A stretch of 40,334 bases of DNA from Silicimonas sp. (GCA_022824315.1 JAJEAC010000016.1:1-40334), one strand, 5' to 3'. Counted from the stretch's first letter, positions 26,224 to 36,199 are shown. Program-made: numbers and translations. The notes: generated by a model not told the origin, from the letters alone.

Positions 26224-26799
26224 CTAGCGGTGTGCGCCCGGGCTCCAGAGCACGTCGGACCGGCCCTCGTCATTCGCGATGCGGGCCGCGCAGAACAGCC
26301 AGTCTGACAGGCGGTTGAGATAGGTCAGCGCCGCCCCGTTCACCTCTTCGGCGCTTGCGAGTTCGACGGCCAGCCGTTCCGCCCTCCGTGCGATCGTTCG
26401 TGCAAGATGCAAGTGCGCGGCAAGGGCGGACCCAGCCGGAAGGATGAACGACCTCAACGGCTCAAGTCGCTTGATCATCGAGTCGATTTCGGCCTCAAGT
26501 CGTTTCGTCTGGCCGTCCGACATCCTGAGCACCGGATATCCGGACTCGCCGTCCTTCTCCATGTCCGGGCGGCAAAGATCCGCGCCAAGGTCGAACAGGT
26601 CGTTCTGAATGCGAGCCAGGGCGTCGTCAATGTCCTCTCCCTTGGCATGCAACCTCGCAACACCCAGCGCCGCGTTCAGTTCGTCCACGGTTCCGTAGGC
26701 CGAGACCCGCGCCGAATGCTTGGGCACACGGTCATTGTTGCCAAGCGCGGTATCGCCGCCGTCGCCGGTCCTGGTGTAGATCTTGTTCAGGACGACCAT
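26224..26799 (-). CDS. pduO: PduO-type ATP:cob(I)alamin adenosyltransferase
   Basis: 191 aa. YTRTGDGGDTALG near the N-terminus is the ATP-binding signature, and YGTVDELNAALGVAR, RSFILPAGS and ARTIARRAERLAV follow in the order expected for the PduO five-helix fold. The enzyme makes adenosylcobalamin. I start it at 26799 (MVVLNKIY), because a GGAGGA ribosome binding site lies in the end of the upstream gene, whose TGA is one base before this ATG. Confidence 0.95.
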   Translation of the reverse strand: MVVLNKIYTRTGDGGDTALGNNDRVPKHSARVSAYGTVDELNAALGVARLHAKGEDIDDALARIQNDLFDLGADLCRPDMEKDGESGYPVLRMSDGQTKRLEAEIDSMIKRLEPLRSFILPAGSALAAHLHLARTIARRAERLAVELASAEEVNGAALTYLNRLSDWLFCAARIANDEGRSDVLWSPGAHR

Positions 26800-26800
26800 G

Positions 26801-27007
26801 TCAGTTTCCTCCGCCGACAAGGACAAATGCCAGGATCAGCATGACGGCAACGGCCTGTGCGTAGATGCGATACCGCATGATCCTGTTCGCGTGCTTGCGG
26901 TTGAAATCGCCTCCTCGGGCAAACCCGCCGATTCCGGTCATGAGAACGAGCAGGACGAGAACCACGGCGATCACCACCGGAATGAAGAGCGGGTTGTCAA
27001 GCGGCAT
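26801..27007 (-). CDS. twin transmembrane helix small protein (HIG1-like)
   Basis: 68 aa with two membrane helices (about 8-27 and 50-65) around a charged loop (GGDFNRKHANRIMRYRIYAQ). The R-x-M-x-x-R/Q loop is of the HIG1/twin-helix type, common in alphaproteobacteria immediately before the cobalamin adenosyltransferase. HIG1 proteins are linked to respiratory complexes in mitochondria; the bacterial role is not settled. It is coupled to pduO. Confidence 0.85.
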   Translation of the reverse strand: MPLDNPLFIPVVIAVVLVLLVLMTGIGGFARGGDFNRKHANRIMRYRIYAQAVAVMLILAFVLVGGGN

Positions 27008-27057
27008 GATCTCTCCCGGGCGTCAGTGAACGGAACGTGGGCGGCGGAGGCACTCGT

Positions 27058-27897
27058 TCAACTGCGCGACATGAACCGGTCCGCCATGCGTGTCGTCATA
27101 AACCGTTTTGCAATGTAAATGAACTTCGTAGGGACGGTAATGCGGTATCTGGGGCGAGGGTTTGGATGCGTCAAGGCATGCGCGACGCAACGCGTGACGG
27201 CGCTGGCGGGCAGCTCGAACGGGTCGGGTTTCGCTGATTCGCTGTAGAGCCGCGGTTCGAGCCTCTTGCGGTACTCGTCCGCCCTGGCGGAGGACGGCGC
27301 GTCTATCCACCGCTCGTAATGGGGAATCGAGTTCTGGCGGATGCTGCTTGTGATCGGTCCGGGCTCGATCAGGATCACGCGGATGCCCGTGCTTCTCAAT
27401 TCCCGGCGCAGCGTGTCGGCCCAGCCCTCGACCGCGAACTTGGTCGAATTGTAGGAGCCGCGCCACGGAAGCGCAAAGAAGCCGAGCACGGACGAGTTCA
27501 TCAGGATTCGTCCGTGACCCTGTCGCCGGAAGGCAGGCAGCAGGCACCTCGTCAACTCATGGTGCCCGAAGAAATTCGCCTCGAAATTGGCCCGCAGCGC
27601 GTCGGTCGGAAGGTCCTCGAGCAGGCCCGGAACAGCATAGGCGCCGTTGTTGAACACGGCGTCGAGCTTGCCGTCCGTTCGAGAAAGAGCCTCGCGGGCT
27701 GCGTCCCCGATTCCCGACTGGTCCTCGTAGTCCAGCACGAGGCTTTCGAGCCCCTCGCCTTCGAGCCGCTCGCAGTCGGCCTCCTTGCGGCATGCGGCAA
27801 GGACCCGCCAGCCGCGCGCCGCCATGCCGTGCGCCACATCGTAGCCGATGCCGGAAGAGCAACCGGTGATCAGCAGGGATTTTCGACCGTCGGTCAC
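27058..27897 (-). CDS. SDR-family oxidoreductase
   Basis: 279 aa classical short-chain dehydrogenase. TGCSSGIGYDVA (11-22) is the cofactor-binding glycine motif, NNGAY is the NNAG equivalent, and YNSTK contains the catalytic Tyr and Lys; a Ser lies in MNSSVLG. The C-terminal half is Arg-rich and ends in RFMTTRMADRFMSRS, possibly a membrane-contact tail. It precedes the twin-helix gene by 50 bp on the same strand and is divergent from parC. Substrate unknown. Confidence 0.92.
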   Translation of the reverse strand: MTDGRKSLLITGCSSGIGYDVAHGMAARGWRVLAACRKEADCERLEGEGLESLVLDYEDQSGIGDAAREALSRTDGKLDAVFNNGAYAVPGLLEDLPTDALRANFEANFFGHHELTRCLLPAFRRQGHGRILMNSSVLGFFALPWRGSYNSTKFAVEGWADTLRRELRSTGIRVILIEPGPITSSIRQNSIPHYERWIDAPSSARADEYRKRLEPRLYSESAKPDPFELPASAVTRCVAHALTHPNPRPRYRITVPTKFIYIAKRFMTTRMADRFMSRS

Positions 27898-28069
27898 GTG
27901 GAGAGATTTCCCGGATGGATCGACGGTTCCAATGGCAGCCCGTCCCGCCGCTTGTCAATACCGCGAGTCTGCGGCCGCGTCCGAATCCGCGCATGCTGAC
28001 TGATCTTGCGGGCGCTTCATGTTCCCTGATCGCTTTACCTGACGGGATTCGGGAGATAATGCTACATAC

Positions 28070-30367
28070 ATGAGCAGCGCCACGGACGACCCCAATATAG
28101 AGTTCCGGAATCTTGCAGAGCCGCTCCGTCGCGCCATCGGCGAGCGATACCTGACCTATGCGCTCTCGACGATCATGCATCGCGCCCTGCCCGACGTTCG
28201 GGACGGCCTGAAGCCGGTGCATCGACGCATCCTTTACGCGATGCGTGAACTGCGGCTGAACTCGTCTGGCGGGTATCGCAAGTCGGCCAAGATCTCTGGC
28301 GACGTGATGGGCAACTATCACCCCCATGGCGACGGCGCGATCTATGACGCGATGGTCCGGCTCGCCCAGGAATTCAACGTCCGCTATCCTTTGGTCGACG
28401 GACAGGGAAACTTCGGGAATGTCGACGGCGACAACCCGGCCGCGTCACGCTATACCGAGGCGCGCATGACCTCCTTCGCTGAGGCGTTGATCGAGGGGCT
28501 CGACGAGAACGCGGTCGATTTCCGTCCCAATTACGACGGAACGCTGGAAGAGCCGGTGGTGCTTCCGGCGGCCTTTCCCAATCTTCTGGCAAACGGATCC
28601 AGCGGGATTGCAGTGGGGATGGCGACCAACATCCCGCCGCACAACATCGGACAGCTTTGCGACGCCTGCATTCACCTGGCGAAGGCGAAGAATTCGGATC
28701 GTGTGCGCGACGACACCCTGATCGAATGCGTGCAGGGCCCGGATTTTCCGACAGGCGGCGTCATAGTCGAACCGCGCGAGGCGATTGCCGAAGCATACAG
28801 GACAGGGCGCGGCGGCTTCCGCACGCGCGCAACATGGAATGTAGAGGATCTGGGCAGAGGGCAGTGGCAGATCGTGGTCACGGAGATTCCCTATCAGGTT
28901 CAGAAGGGTCGCTTGATCGAACGGCTTGCAGAGGCGATCCAGACGCGCAAAATCCCGGTTCTTGCGGACGTCCGGGACGAAAGCGCGGACGACATCCGGA
29001 TCGTTCTTGAGCCGCGATCACGCAACGTCGCGCCCGAAGTCCTGATGAACATGGCTTTCCGGACCTCGGATCTGGAAGTTCGTTTCAGCATGAACATGAA
29101 CGTGCTGATCGACGGCGTGACGCCGAAGGTCGCTTCGCTCAAGGATGTGCTGCGCGCGTTTCTGGATCATCGCCGCGAGGTGCTGCAGCGGCGCTCGAAG
29201 TTCCGGCTCGACAAGATCGACCACCGCCTCGAGGTGCTTGAGGGCTTCGTGACCGCGTTCCTGAATCTCGATCGCGTTATCGACATCATCCGCTACGACG
29301 AAGATCCGAAGCCTGCCCTGATGCGCGAGGATTGGTCGAGGGAGCATGCGCGCGCGACATCCGAGAAGGACTACGAGTCGCCGCACCCCGGCGACGGCGA
29401 ACTGTCGGAGGTCCAGGTTGACGCAATACTCAACATGCGCCTGCGCTCGCTGCGCCGGCTCGAGGAACTGGAGCTTCGAAAGGAGTTTGACGACCTGACG
29501 AAGGAGCGGGCGGACATCGAGGATCTTCTGGAGAGCGAAGGCCGGCAATGGACAGCCATCGCTGACCAGTTGCGTGATGCAAGGAAGAAGTTCGGCGACA
29601 AGCGCCGCACCCGGTTCGGCGAGGTGGTCGAGATCGAGGATGTGCCGCTGGAGGCGATGATCGACCGCGAACCGGTCACCGTCGTGTGTTCGAGGATGGG
29701 CTGGATCCGGGCCATGAGCGGCCATGTCGATCTGTCCCGCGAATTCAAGTTCAAGGATGGCGACGGCCCCCTTCACGTCTTCCATGCCGAAACGACCGAC
29801 CGGCTGCTTCTCCTGGGCACGAACGGTCGCTTCTACACGCTGTCCGCCGCGAACCTGCCGGGCGGCCGGGGCATGGGGGAACCCGTGCGCTTGATGGTCG
29901 ACTTGCCGAATGAATGCGAGATCGTTGCCCTTCTTGTCCATCGACCCGGGCAGCAGCTCCTGCTCGCCTCATCTGCCGGCTACGGCTTCGTGGTTGCGGA
30001 AGACGAGGTCGTGGCGCAGACCCGTGCCGGAAAGCAGGTTCTCAACGTCAGGGGCGATGCGACTGCCGTGGCGTGCCGTCCCGTTGACGGCGATCATGTT
30101 GCTGTCGTCGGGCAGAATCGAAAGATGCTCCTGTTTCCGGTTGCGGATCTTCCGGAAATGTCGCGTGGCAAGGGCGTGCGACTTCAGAAATACAGGGACG
30201 GCGGACTTTCGGATGCCAGAACCTTTGAATTGTCCAAGGGCCTTGCTTGGCTTGACCCGGCAGGACGTACCCGGACCGTCAAGGAATTGGACAACTGGCA
30301 AGGATCCCGCGCGACGGCTGGGCGGATGGCGCCTCGCGGCTTCCCGCAAGGCAACAAGTTCACCTGA
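28070..30367 (+). CDS. parC: DNA topoisomerase IV subunit A
   Basis: 765 aa, complete. The catalytic tyrosine is Y128 in [10 protein letters not shown]; the winged-helix region contains [14 protein letters not shown]. The quinolone pocket reads [14 protein letters not shown], so the Ser80 position of E. coli ParC is Gly89 and the Glu84 position is Asp93. The coiled-coil and GyrA-like beta-pinwheel regions follow (for example [15 protein letters not shown]), without the GyrA box QRRGGKG, consistent with ParC rather than GyrA. Expected role: chromosome decatenation with ParE, which is not in the window. A GATAAT sequence about 20 bases before the start is a possible -10. Confidence 0.95.
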   Translation: MSSATDDPNIEFRNLAEPLRRAIGERYLTYALSTIMHRALPDVRDGLKPVHRRILYAMRELRLNSSGGYRKSAKISGDVMGNYHPHGDGAIYDAMVRLAQEFNVRYPLVDGQGNFGNVDGDNPAASRYTEARMTSFAEALIEGLDENAVDFRPNYDGTLEEPVVLPAAFPNLLANGSSGIAVGMATNIPPHNIGQLCDACIHLAKAKNSDRVRDDTLIECVQGPDFPTGGVIVEPREAIAEAYRTGRGGFRTRATWNVEDLGRGQWQIVVTEIPYQVQKGRLIERLAEAIQTRKIPVLADVRDESADDIRIVLEPRSRNVAPEVLMNMAFRTSDLEVRFSMNMNVLIDGVTPKVASLKDVLRAFLDHRREVLQRRSKFRLDKIDHRLEVLEGFVTAFLNLDRVIDIIRYDEDPKPALMREDWSREHARATSEKDYESPHPGDGELSEVQVDAILNMRLRSLRRLEELELRKEFDDLTKERADIEDLLESEGRQWTAIADQLRDARKKFGDKRRTRFGEVVEIEDVPLEAMIDREPVTVVCSRMGWIRAMSGHVDLSREFKFKDGDGPLHVFHAETTDRLLLLGTNGRFYTLSAANLPGGRGMGEPVRLMVDLPNECEIVALLVHRPGQQLLLASSAGYGFVVAEDEVVAQTRAGKQVLNVRGDATAVACRPVDGDHVAVVGQNRKMLLFPVADLPEMSRGKGVRLQKYRDGGLSDARTFELSKGLAWLDPAGRTRTVKELDNWQGSRATAGRMAPRGFPQGNKFT

Positions 30368-31341
30368 CGCGAGGCGGATCAATTGCCCGCACTGCGAGGT
30401 GTCCGGGAATTCGCATGGCGCCCCATCCCCGCAATCGGCCTGCCGCGCCGGAGAGGATGCGGAGGCTCGATGGCCGCGACGGGTCGGGCATCTGCCCGGG
30501 CGGTACACCGAACAAGCGCACCGGGCGGGTGACGGTCAGCGTGCTCGGGGAAGCCCTGCATCAGCGGGTCGAAACCTCTCGGCACGGCGAGAAAATGCCG
30601 GTCCATCCGCGGATGCCTTCCGGGACGGCGCGGAATCCGCGCTTGTTCGATTGCTCGTGTCGGATAGTATGACCGTCGGCAAATTTCCGGGGGGCCTGCA
30701 ATTGGGGTCGAACATCCCTTTCATTCAGGTCGGTCACTTGGCGGCACGAAACCTGCGCCGCCGCGGCGACACGACATGCCAGGCGCCGAATCCCCGCTGG
30801 CCGGCCGGGGGCGGCACGGTCTTCGAGACGGCGCATTGCAGCTCCCCGCTGCGTCCGGCGTCGCGTGCTCCGAGGGCGACGGGGAAACCCTGTTCGGAAA
30901 CAGGGAGTTGCGATAATGCGGCCGAACTTCCCGCCACCAATCCGGCCCACGCCCGCCGTTTTCTCGACGCGGGATCCCTGACTTCGCGTTCCGGCAGGAC
31001 GTACGGCATCGGACCCGGCAGGTGCCACGGGTTCGGGCGCCGACCAATTCCGGATCTCCACCCGGCCAAGTTCTCGTGGACGTCAAATTTGGGCGACGCA
31101 GGTGAGCGGGACACGAACGGTTTGCGCTCGGCGACGACAGCCGGGGTCCGCGAACCCTCGATGCAGATCGACTTTGACGCAGGGCCGGGACCGGATGTTG
31201 CCTTGCATCAGGAGATGACAGGCTGCAGCGGCCGGCGTTCCGGCATCTGCCGGTCGTGGAGGACGGCTGTCTCCGAGCGTCTGCCTTCCAGATCCGTCCT
31301 GGACAGGTCCAGGCATGCGCCGAGTGCGGCGGCACCGTCGA
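30368..31341. other. long gene-free region between parC and aconitase X
   Basis: 974 bases. Open frames on both strands (for example the continuation of a frame overlapping parC) have no domain and no codon bias typical of neighbours. A compact hairpin, CCCTGTT-CGGA-AACAGGG (30888-30905), is visible without a T-run. The length is unusual beside operons with almost no gaps and suggests one or more decayed genes. Confidence 0.5.
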
Positions 31342-33030
31342 ATGGCAGTTGAGGCAGCATTCCTCATAGTTCCGGCTGATGTGGAAGGCGACATCGCCGT
31401 CTGTTCCGAGGGACTTAGCTTCTGGGGCGGCGTTGACCCGGACACAGGCGTGGTGATCGACGCGCACCACGATCTTCATGGCCAGTCCGTCGCGGGTAGG
31501 ATTGTCCTCATGCCGACAAGCCGCGGGTCCTGTTCCGGCAGCGGCGTCCTGCTGCAGCTCGCCCTGAACGGACATGCCCCGGCAGCGCTGATCTTTCGGG
31601 AAGACGAGGAGATCCTGACCCTCGGCGCGGCGATCGCGTCACGCATGTTCGACAAGACGGTTGGCGTTGCACGGCTTCCGGCGCCGGACTACATCGCCTT
31701 GAGTTCCGCAAAGTCTGCAAGGATGCGTGGAAGCCGCCTGAAGGCGGACGGCATCTCCATTGACCTGCACATGGCGTCCGGCGGAGATCTGGACCTCACG
31801 CCATCCGACAGATCCAAGCTGGACGGCGACCAGGGAACGGCCGTTGCGCTTGCCATGGAGGTGGTCTGCGCCATGGCTGCGTCACAGGGCGCGAAGCGGT
31901 TGGTTGACGTGTCGAGAGGCCACATTGACGGCTGCATCCTTGCCCACTCCGCCAACCTTGTCTTCGCCGAAAAGATGGCCGGGATGGGGGCCAAGGTCGC
32001 CGTTCCGACCACGCTGAACGCGATTTCCGTCGATCGCGAGAACTGGACCGAGCACGACCTGCCGCCCGATTTCGGGCAGGCGGCCAGCCGACTGGCAGAC
32101 GCCTATGTCCAGATGGGTGCGCGCCCGACCTTCACGTGCGCGCCGTATCTGTCCGATGACGCCCCCCGATTGGGCGAGAACATCGGCTGGTCGGAATCGA
32201 ATGCCGTCATTTTCGCCAACAGCGTCCTCGGCGCACGGACGGCCAAGCACCCCGACTACCTTGATCTTTTCGTCGCCCTGACCGGGCGGGCACCGGAATC
32301 CGGGGTCTATCTGCCACGGAACCGGCGGCCGCGCATGGTGATCGAGGTCGAACTGCCACGGGACCACGACGATGCGTTCTGGCCGCTCGTCGGGTGGGTC
32401 GCCGGGCGCCTGGCCCCTGATCGCGTTCCGCTTCTGACCGGCCTGGAACCGGCAGCGCCAGACCGTGACGACCTTCGCGCCTTGTGTGCCGCCTTCGGGA
32501 CGACTTCGGCGGCGCCATTGCTGCACGTCGCCGGCGTGACGCCGGAAGGTGACCTGGCACCCGCGCCGGATGCGGCGCAGGCTCGCATGACGGTGGCCGA
32601 CCTGGCTGCAGCTTGGGAGCGGTTCAATGCCGGTCCGGCGAATGTCGATCTCGTGGCCCTTGGAAGCCCGCATCTCTCGCTCGAGGAAACCAGGCGGTTC
32701 GCTGCCTTGATGTCAGGCCAGGCAACGCATCCCGACATATCGGTCATCTTGACACTGGGTCGCGACATCCTCTCGAAGGCGCGGGCCGAGGGACTGGTTG
32801 CCCGCCTGGAAGCGTCCGGGGTGCGCCTCATTCCGGACCTGTGCTGGTGTTCGATCATCGAGCCCGTCTTTCCGAGGGGTGCAAGGACCTTGATGACCAA
32901 TTCAGGCAAGTATGCGCATTACGCGCCCGGCCTCAGCGGCCGGAACGTGCGGTTCGGCAGCCTGTCGGACTGCGCCGCCGCTGCAAGAACCGGTGTCGCT
33001 GCAAGCGAGCGGCCGAAATGGCTGCAATAG
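31342..33030 (+). CDS. fused aconitase X, cis-3-hydroxy-L-proline dehydratase type
   Basis: 562 aa. The N-terminal 130 residues are the AcnX small (swivelling, DUF126) domain with the TSRGSCSGSGVLL loop (59-71). The rest is the large DUF521 domain: DRSKLDGDQGTAVALAMEVV, SRGHIDGCILAHSAN (191-205), CAPYLSDDAPRLGENIGWSESNAVIFANSVLGART and TNSGKYAHYAPG near the C-terminus. Archaea have the two halves as separate genes; the fused form is seen in bacteria, where characterised members dehydrate cis-3-hydroxy-L-proline to pyrroline-2-carboxylate. I start at ATG 31342; ATG 31315 is possible. The amino-acid transporter, DapA-like and racemase-like genes downstream fit hydroxyproline use. Confidence 0.85.
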   Translation: MAVEAAFLIVPADVEGDIAVCSEGLSFWGGVDPDTGVVIDAHHDLHGQSVAGRIVLMPTSRGSCSGSGVLLQLALNGHAPAALIFREDEEILTLGAAIASRMFDKTVGVARLPAPDYIALSSAKSARMRGSRLKADGISIDLHMASGGDLDLTPSDRSKLDGDQGTAVALAMEVVCAMAASQGAKRLVDVSRGHIDGCILAHSANLVFAEKMAGMGAKVAVPTTLNAISVDRENWTEHDLPPDFGQAASRLADAYVQMGARPTFTCAPYLSDDAPRLGENIGWSESNAVIFANSVLGARTAKHPDYLDLFVALTGRAPESGVYLPRNRRPRMVIEVELPRDHDDAFWPLVGWVAGRLAPDRVPLLTGLEPAAPDRDDLRALCAAFGTTSAAPLLHVAGVTPEGDLAPAPDAAQARMTVADLAAAWERFNAGPANVDLVALGSPHLSLEETRRFAALMSGQATHPDISVILTLGRDILSKARAEGLVARLEASGVRLIPDLCWCSIIEPVFPRGARTLMTNSGKYAHYAPGLSGRNVRFGSLSDCAAAARTGVAASERPKWLQ

Positions 33031-33932
33031 CCGTCGCTCCGTTTCCTGATCGACAATTCATGTGAAACGGTCCCCATGATGCGTCGAGCACGCTTGCCTC
33101 CGATTCCAGTGCACGCAGGCAGGCGGGATCACTCCGAAGCGCGTTTCCCGGCGAACTGGATCGCGTGCGCCGAATTGAGGGCAAGGACGCTCACGGAAAG
33201 AACTCCTTTTTGCGACATTGGCATGCGCATGCCTTGGAAGGCGTGCCCGGCAAGATCCAGCTGCATGCTGCTGGAGACGGTTCTGCACCTGCGTACGCGG
33301 TGCCTGTGGCCGGCCGCCGAGGCAGCGCCGGAATCCGGACCGGCCAGGAGGATCCGCCGTCTCGCCGACGCACCCGGTGCCGAAGGCCGTCCTGTCGGCA
33401 AACGGACGGTCAACCGGTTTCGGCACGCCATCGCCTGCAGCCTGCACGGCCGATTGAGGCGGTTCCGGCAGCAGCCGAGGAAATCCGGGCTGCAGCGCCG
33501 CTCCCACGAGTTCGGCCTGAAGATCTCGACTTGGCACTTCCCGTCTGGGGCAAACTCGCGGAACCGGACAGAGGATCTCCTGTCTTGCCGCATCACGCGG
33601 CACTCGAACGGAAGGATCCAGGTCAGTTGCAATTTCATCGCCGCACATGGCCATCGCGGAAAAGGCAATGTCGGTCACCGGCGTCCGCGGCGGCGAACGG
33701 TGCACCGCAATTCGCTTGACGAACCGCGCCGACATTGGTGCAAGCGCGTCGGCGGTGCAGGTCGGGAGCGGCAAGTTCGCTTACGTTTGCGGACAGGCGC
33801 GAAGCGCTCGAAAAAAAAGGAATGCATGGCCGGATCCGTGGCAGGGGCGCTTCGGGACGCCTGAAGCGTGATTGCCCAAGTCGATTTCGGCCTTCATATG
33901 GGCTATGTGGTTGCAGAGAAACGGGAGGACCG
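33031..33932. other. long gene-free region between aconitase X and the DapA-like gene
   Basis: 902 bases with overlapping frames of up to about 260 codons on both strands, none with a recognisable domain. A frame from 33647 to 33871 (plus, 74 aa) has fairly high third-position GC but no clear ribosome binding site and ends in a Lys/Arg-rich stretch; I leave it uncalled. No regulator gene of the kind common in hydroxyproline clusters could be read here, though a decayed one is possible. Confidence 0.45.
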
Positions 33933-34865
33933 ATGCCAGACACGACATTCACGGGCTGCATGCCCGCGCTGATGACGCCTTGCGACGAGAACCGGCAGCC
34001 GGATTTCGGCGCGCTCGTGCGAAAGGGGCAGGATCTGATCGACGCAGGCATGTCCGCCGTCGTCTATTGCGGGTCGATGGGAGACTGGCCGCTTCTGACA
34101 GACGAGGATCGGCAGACAGGTGTCGCCAGGCTCGTTGCCGCGGGCATTCCGACGGTCGTCGGTACGGGCGCGGTCAACACCCGGGCCGCGGCGGCACACG
34201 CCGCTCACGCGGCCCGGGTGGGCGCGCTGGGCCTCATGCTGATCCCGCGGGTCCTGTCGCGGGGCTCATCGGAGGTTGCGCAAGAGGCGCATTTCAAGGC
34301 GATCCTGGAAGCCGCGCCCGACTTGCCGGCGGTCATCTACAACAGCCCATATTACGGATTCGCCACGCGCGCGGGCCTGTTCTTTCGCTTGCGGGAGGCG
34401 CATTCAAATCTCGTCGGGTTCAAGGAATTCGGCGGCGCGGCCGATCTGAGCTACGCTGCCGAGCACATCACGTCCGGGAGCGAGGATCTCACGCTCATGG
34501 TCGGCGTCGATACGACCGTTTTCCATGGATACGTCAATTGCGGAGCAACCGGGGCCATCACCGGGATCGGGAATGCGCTGCCCAGGGAGGTGCTGCATCT
34601 CGTCGGTCTGTGTGAGGCGGCGGCAAAAGGCGATCCGGACGCTCGGCGCAAGGCCAGGGAGCTTGAGGAGGCGCTTTACGTCCTGTCGTCGTTCGACGAG
34701 GGCCCGGATCTGGTCCTCTACTACAAGTACCTGATGGTCCTGAACGGGGATCGGGAATACGCTCTGCACTTCAACCCGACGGACGTCTTGAGCGATGCCC
34801 AGCGGGCCCATGCCGAAGAACAGTACAATCTGTTTCGTGCGTGGTATTCGGATTGGGCCAAGTGA
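33933..34865 (+). CDS. DapA-fold lyase, hydroxyproline-pathway deaminase type
   Basis: 310 aa. The Schiff-base lysine is K164 (LVGFKEFGG) and the catalytic Tyr is Y136 in IYNSPYYG, keeping the 28-residue spacing of DapA. The pocket motif GSMGD (47-51) replaces the DapA GTTGE, so dihydrodipicolinate synthesis is unlikely. Relatives in hydroxyproline gene clusters deaminate pyrroline-4-hydroxy-2-carboxylate to 2-oxoglutarate semialdehyde; that is the best guess here. A GGGAGGAC ribosome binding site precedes ATG 33933. Confidence 0.87.
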   Translation: MPDTTFTGCMPALMTPCDENRQPDFGALVRKGQDLIDAGMSAVVYCGSMGDWPLLTDEDRQTGVARLVAAGIPTVVGTGAVNTRAAAAHAAHAARVGALGLMLIPRVLSRGSSEVAQEAHFKAILEAAPDLPAVIYNSPYYGFATRAGLFFRLREAHSNLVGFKEFGGAADLSYAAEHITSGSEDLTLMVGVDTTVFHGYVNCGATGAITGIGNALPREVLHLVGLCEAAAKGDPDARRKARELEEALYVLSSFDEGPDLVLYYKYLMVLNGDREYALHFNPTDVLSDAQRAHAEEQYNLFRAWYSDWAK

Positions 34866-35324
34866 CCGGTCCCCGCCCGGCCGCGTCCCGGCATGGCGAC
34901 ATCGACCCGTCGGCTGATCACCGGTCTGTGGCGGCGACGCCGAGTCCCCGGCTGTTCATGTCTTGGGAAAGAACCCTTTCGGCCGCCACCTCCCCTGGTG
35001 GCGCGCGTGAGGATGTGGGCCGCACGCGGGCCCGCCGGATGAAGGAATTGGAACGGGGCCGTGTCCAAGGCGCACGAGCCCCATTCGGGCGCGATCCTTC
35101 CGGCGCGGACCGAGCCGGTCCGCATCCTGTGGAAATCGAGGTTGAAGCCGCACGCGGCCCGTCCTGACTCTCGGGCGCGCCCAAGCAAGGTATTGACAGC
35201 CCCATCTTTCTCGCTGACGCTGTCGCCGCACAAAAGTTCGTTTTGCGCACGAAGTGGGTAGTATGCCCGCGGCGAAAAAGGGAATGTTGCCTCTTCAGGG
35301 GTGAAACCAAAGGGAGAAATACCA
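34866..35324 (+). promoter_or_regulatory. upstream region of the amino-acid ABC operon
   Basis: 459 bases without a gene. A perfect stem (CGCCACC-N6-GGTGGCG, 34984-35003) may end the DapA-like transcript. TTGACA at 35193-35198 is a -35 candidate but has no good -10 at 17 bp. TTCGT-N7-ACGAA (35237-35253) is an inverted repeat 70-90 bp before the binding-protein start, a plausible operator; a TAGTAT sequence follows at about 35259. AAAGGGAG just before the ATG is the ribosome binding site. Confidence 0.4.
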
Positions 35325-36134
35325 ATGCTCAAGAGAACTCTGCTGGCCGGCCTGGCCGGTGCTGCGATTGCGGCCATATCGCTGACCGGCGTTCAGGCCA
35401 AGAGCCTGGACGACATCCTTTCCGATGGCGTGATTCGGATCGGGATCAATCCGAACTTTCCGAACATGAGCACACGCAACGATTCCGGCGAATGGGAAGG
35501 TTTCGACATCGAGATCGGCAATGCGCTGGCCGGTGCAATCGGGGTGGAGGTCGAATGGGTGCCCACCGAAACACCGCAGAGGGTGCCGTTCCTCGTGTCG
35601 GACCGGATCGACATCTCGCTTGGAGCATTGACCCGGAATACCGAGCGGGCGAAGCTCATCGACTACACCGTGCCGCTTCACACCGAGGTCCTGGCCGTTC
35701 TTGCCACCGACCAGATCGAGGGCGACAGCTGGCAGGACTTCAACAAGGATGGTGTGACGCTTGCCAACATGCGCGGCAACTGGACCGTCGACTGGATCGG
35801 TGAGAATATGCCGAATGTCGAGCTGGAGCTGGTCGATACGCTTGCTGACACGGTGCGGCTCGTGGCTCAGGGCCGGGCGGATGCCATCGTTGAAAACATA
35901 GATTTCTTCATGGCGTTCACCGAAAACTACTCGGACGTGAACTGGCGCGTGGTCGAGAACCCGATCTTCGTGGCCTATTGCGCCATTGGCGTGTCCCAAG
36001 GCAACGACAACCTGACCGAAGTTCTGAACATCGCGCTTTACAATCTGCACTCTTCTGGTTTCGTGAACGAGACGTGGGAGAAGTTCTATGGTGCGCCGAT
36101 GCTGCGCACCGTCGATCCTGACCCTTACTTCTGA
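35325..36134 (+). CDS. polar amino-acid ABC transporter substrate-binding protein
   Basis: 269 aa with a signal peptide (MLKRTLLAGLAGAAIAAISLTGVQA). It is a family-3 solute-binding protein: GVIRIGINPNFPNMSTRNDSG, EGFDIEIGNALAGAIGVEVEWV and DISLGALTRNTERAKLIDYTVP, then RGNWTVDW and GRADAIVENIDFFMAF. The R-x-x-x-I-D-Y/F-x-x-P element is characteristic of amino-acid binders. I chose ATG 35325 for the ribosome binding site and signal peptide. Proline, hydroxyproline or betaine-type ligands are plausible from the neighbours only. Confidence 0.92.
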   Translation: MLKRTLLAGLAGAAIAAISLTGVQAKSLDDILSDGVIRIGINPNFPNMSTRNDSGEWEGFDIEIGNALAGAIGVEVEWVPTETPQRVPFLVSDRIDISLGALTRNTERAKLIDYTVPLHTEVLAVLATDQIEGDSWQDFNKDGVTLANMRGNWTVDWIGENMPNVELELVDTLADTVRLVAQGRADAIVENIDFFMAFTENYSDVNWRVVENPIFVAYCAIGVSQGNDNLTEVLNIALYNLHSSGFVNETWEKFYGAPMLRTVDPDPYF

Positions 36135-36148
36135 TCGACAACACGAAC

Positions 36149-36183
36149 TGCCCGGTTCCGCGCTGACGTGGCGGGGCCGGGCA
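36149..36183 (+). terminator. hairpin between binding protein and first permease
   Basis: TGCCCGG ... CCGGGCA (7-bp perfect arms), with a second inner CCGC/GCGG pairing, fills most of the 65-bp gap after the binding-protein gene. There is no T-run, so it likely attenuates transcription or protects the upstream mRNA, giving more binding protein than permease. It parallels the hairpin after tctC. Confidence 0.6.
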
Positions 36184-36199
36184 CCCAAGCGAAGTTCCC

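Noticed and set aside
29910..31352. 480-codon frame running from parC into the spacer
   Set aside because: Starts inside parC in another frame and shows no recognisable domain or start signal; the part after parC looks noncoding.
33647..33871. 74-aa plus-strand frame ahead of the DapA-like gene
   Set aside because: Third-position GC is coding-like, but there is no ribosome binding site or family, and the end is a Lys/Arg run; too weak to call.
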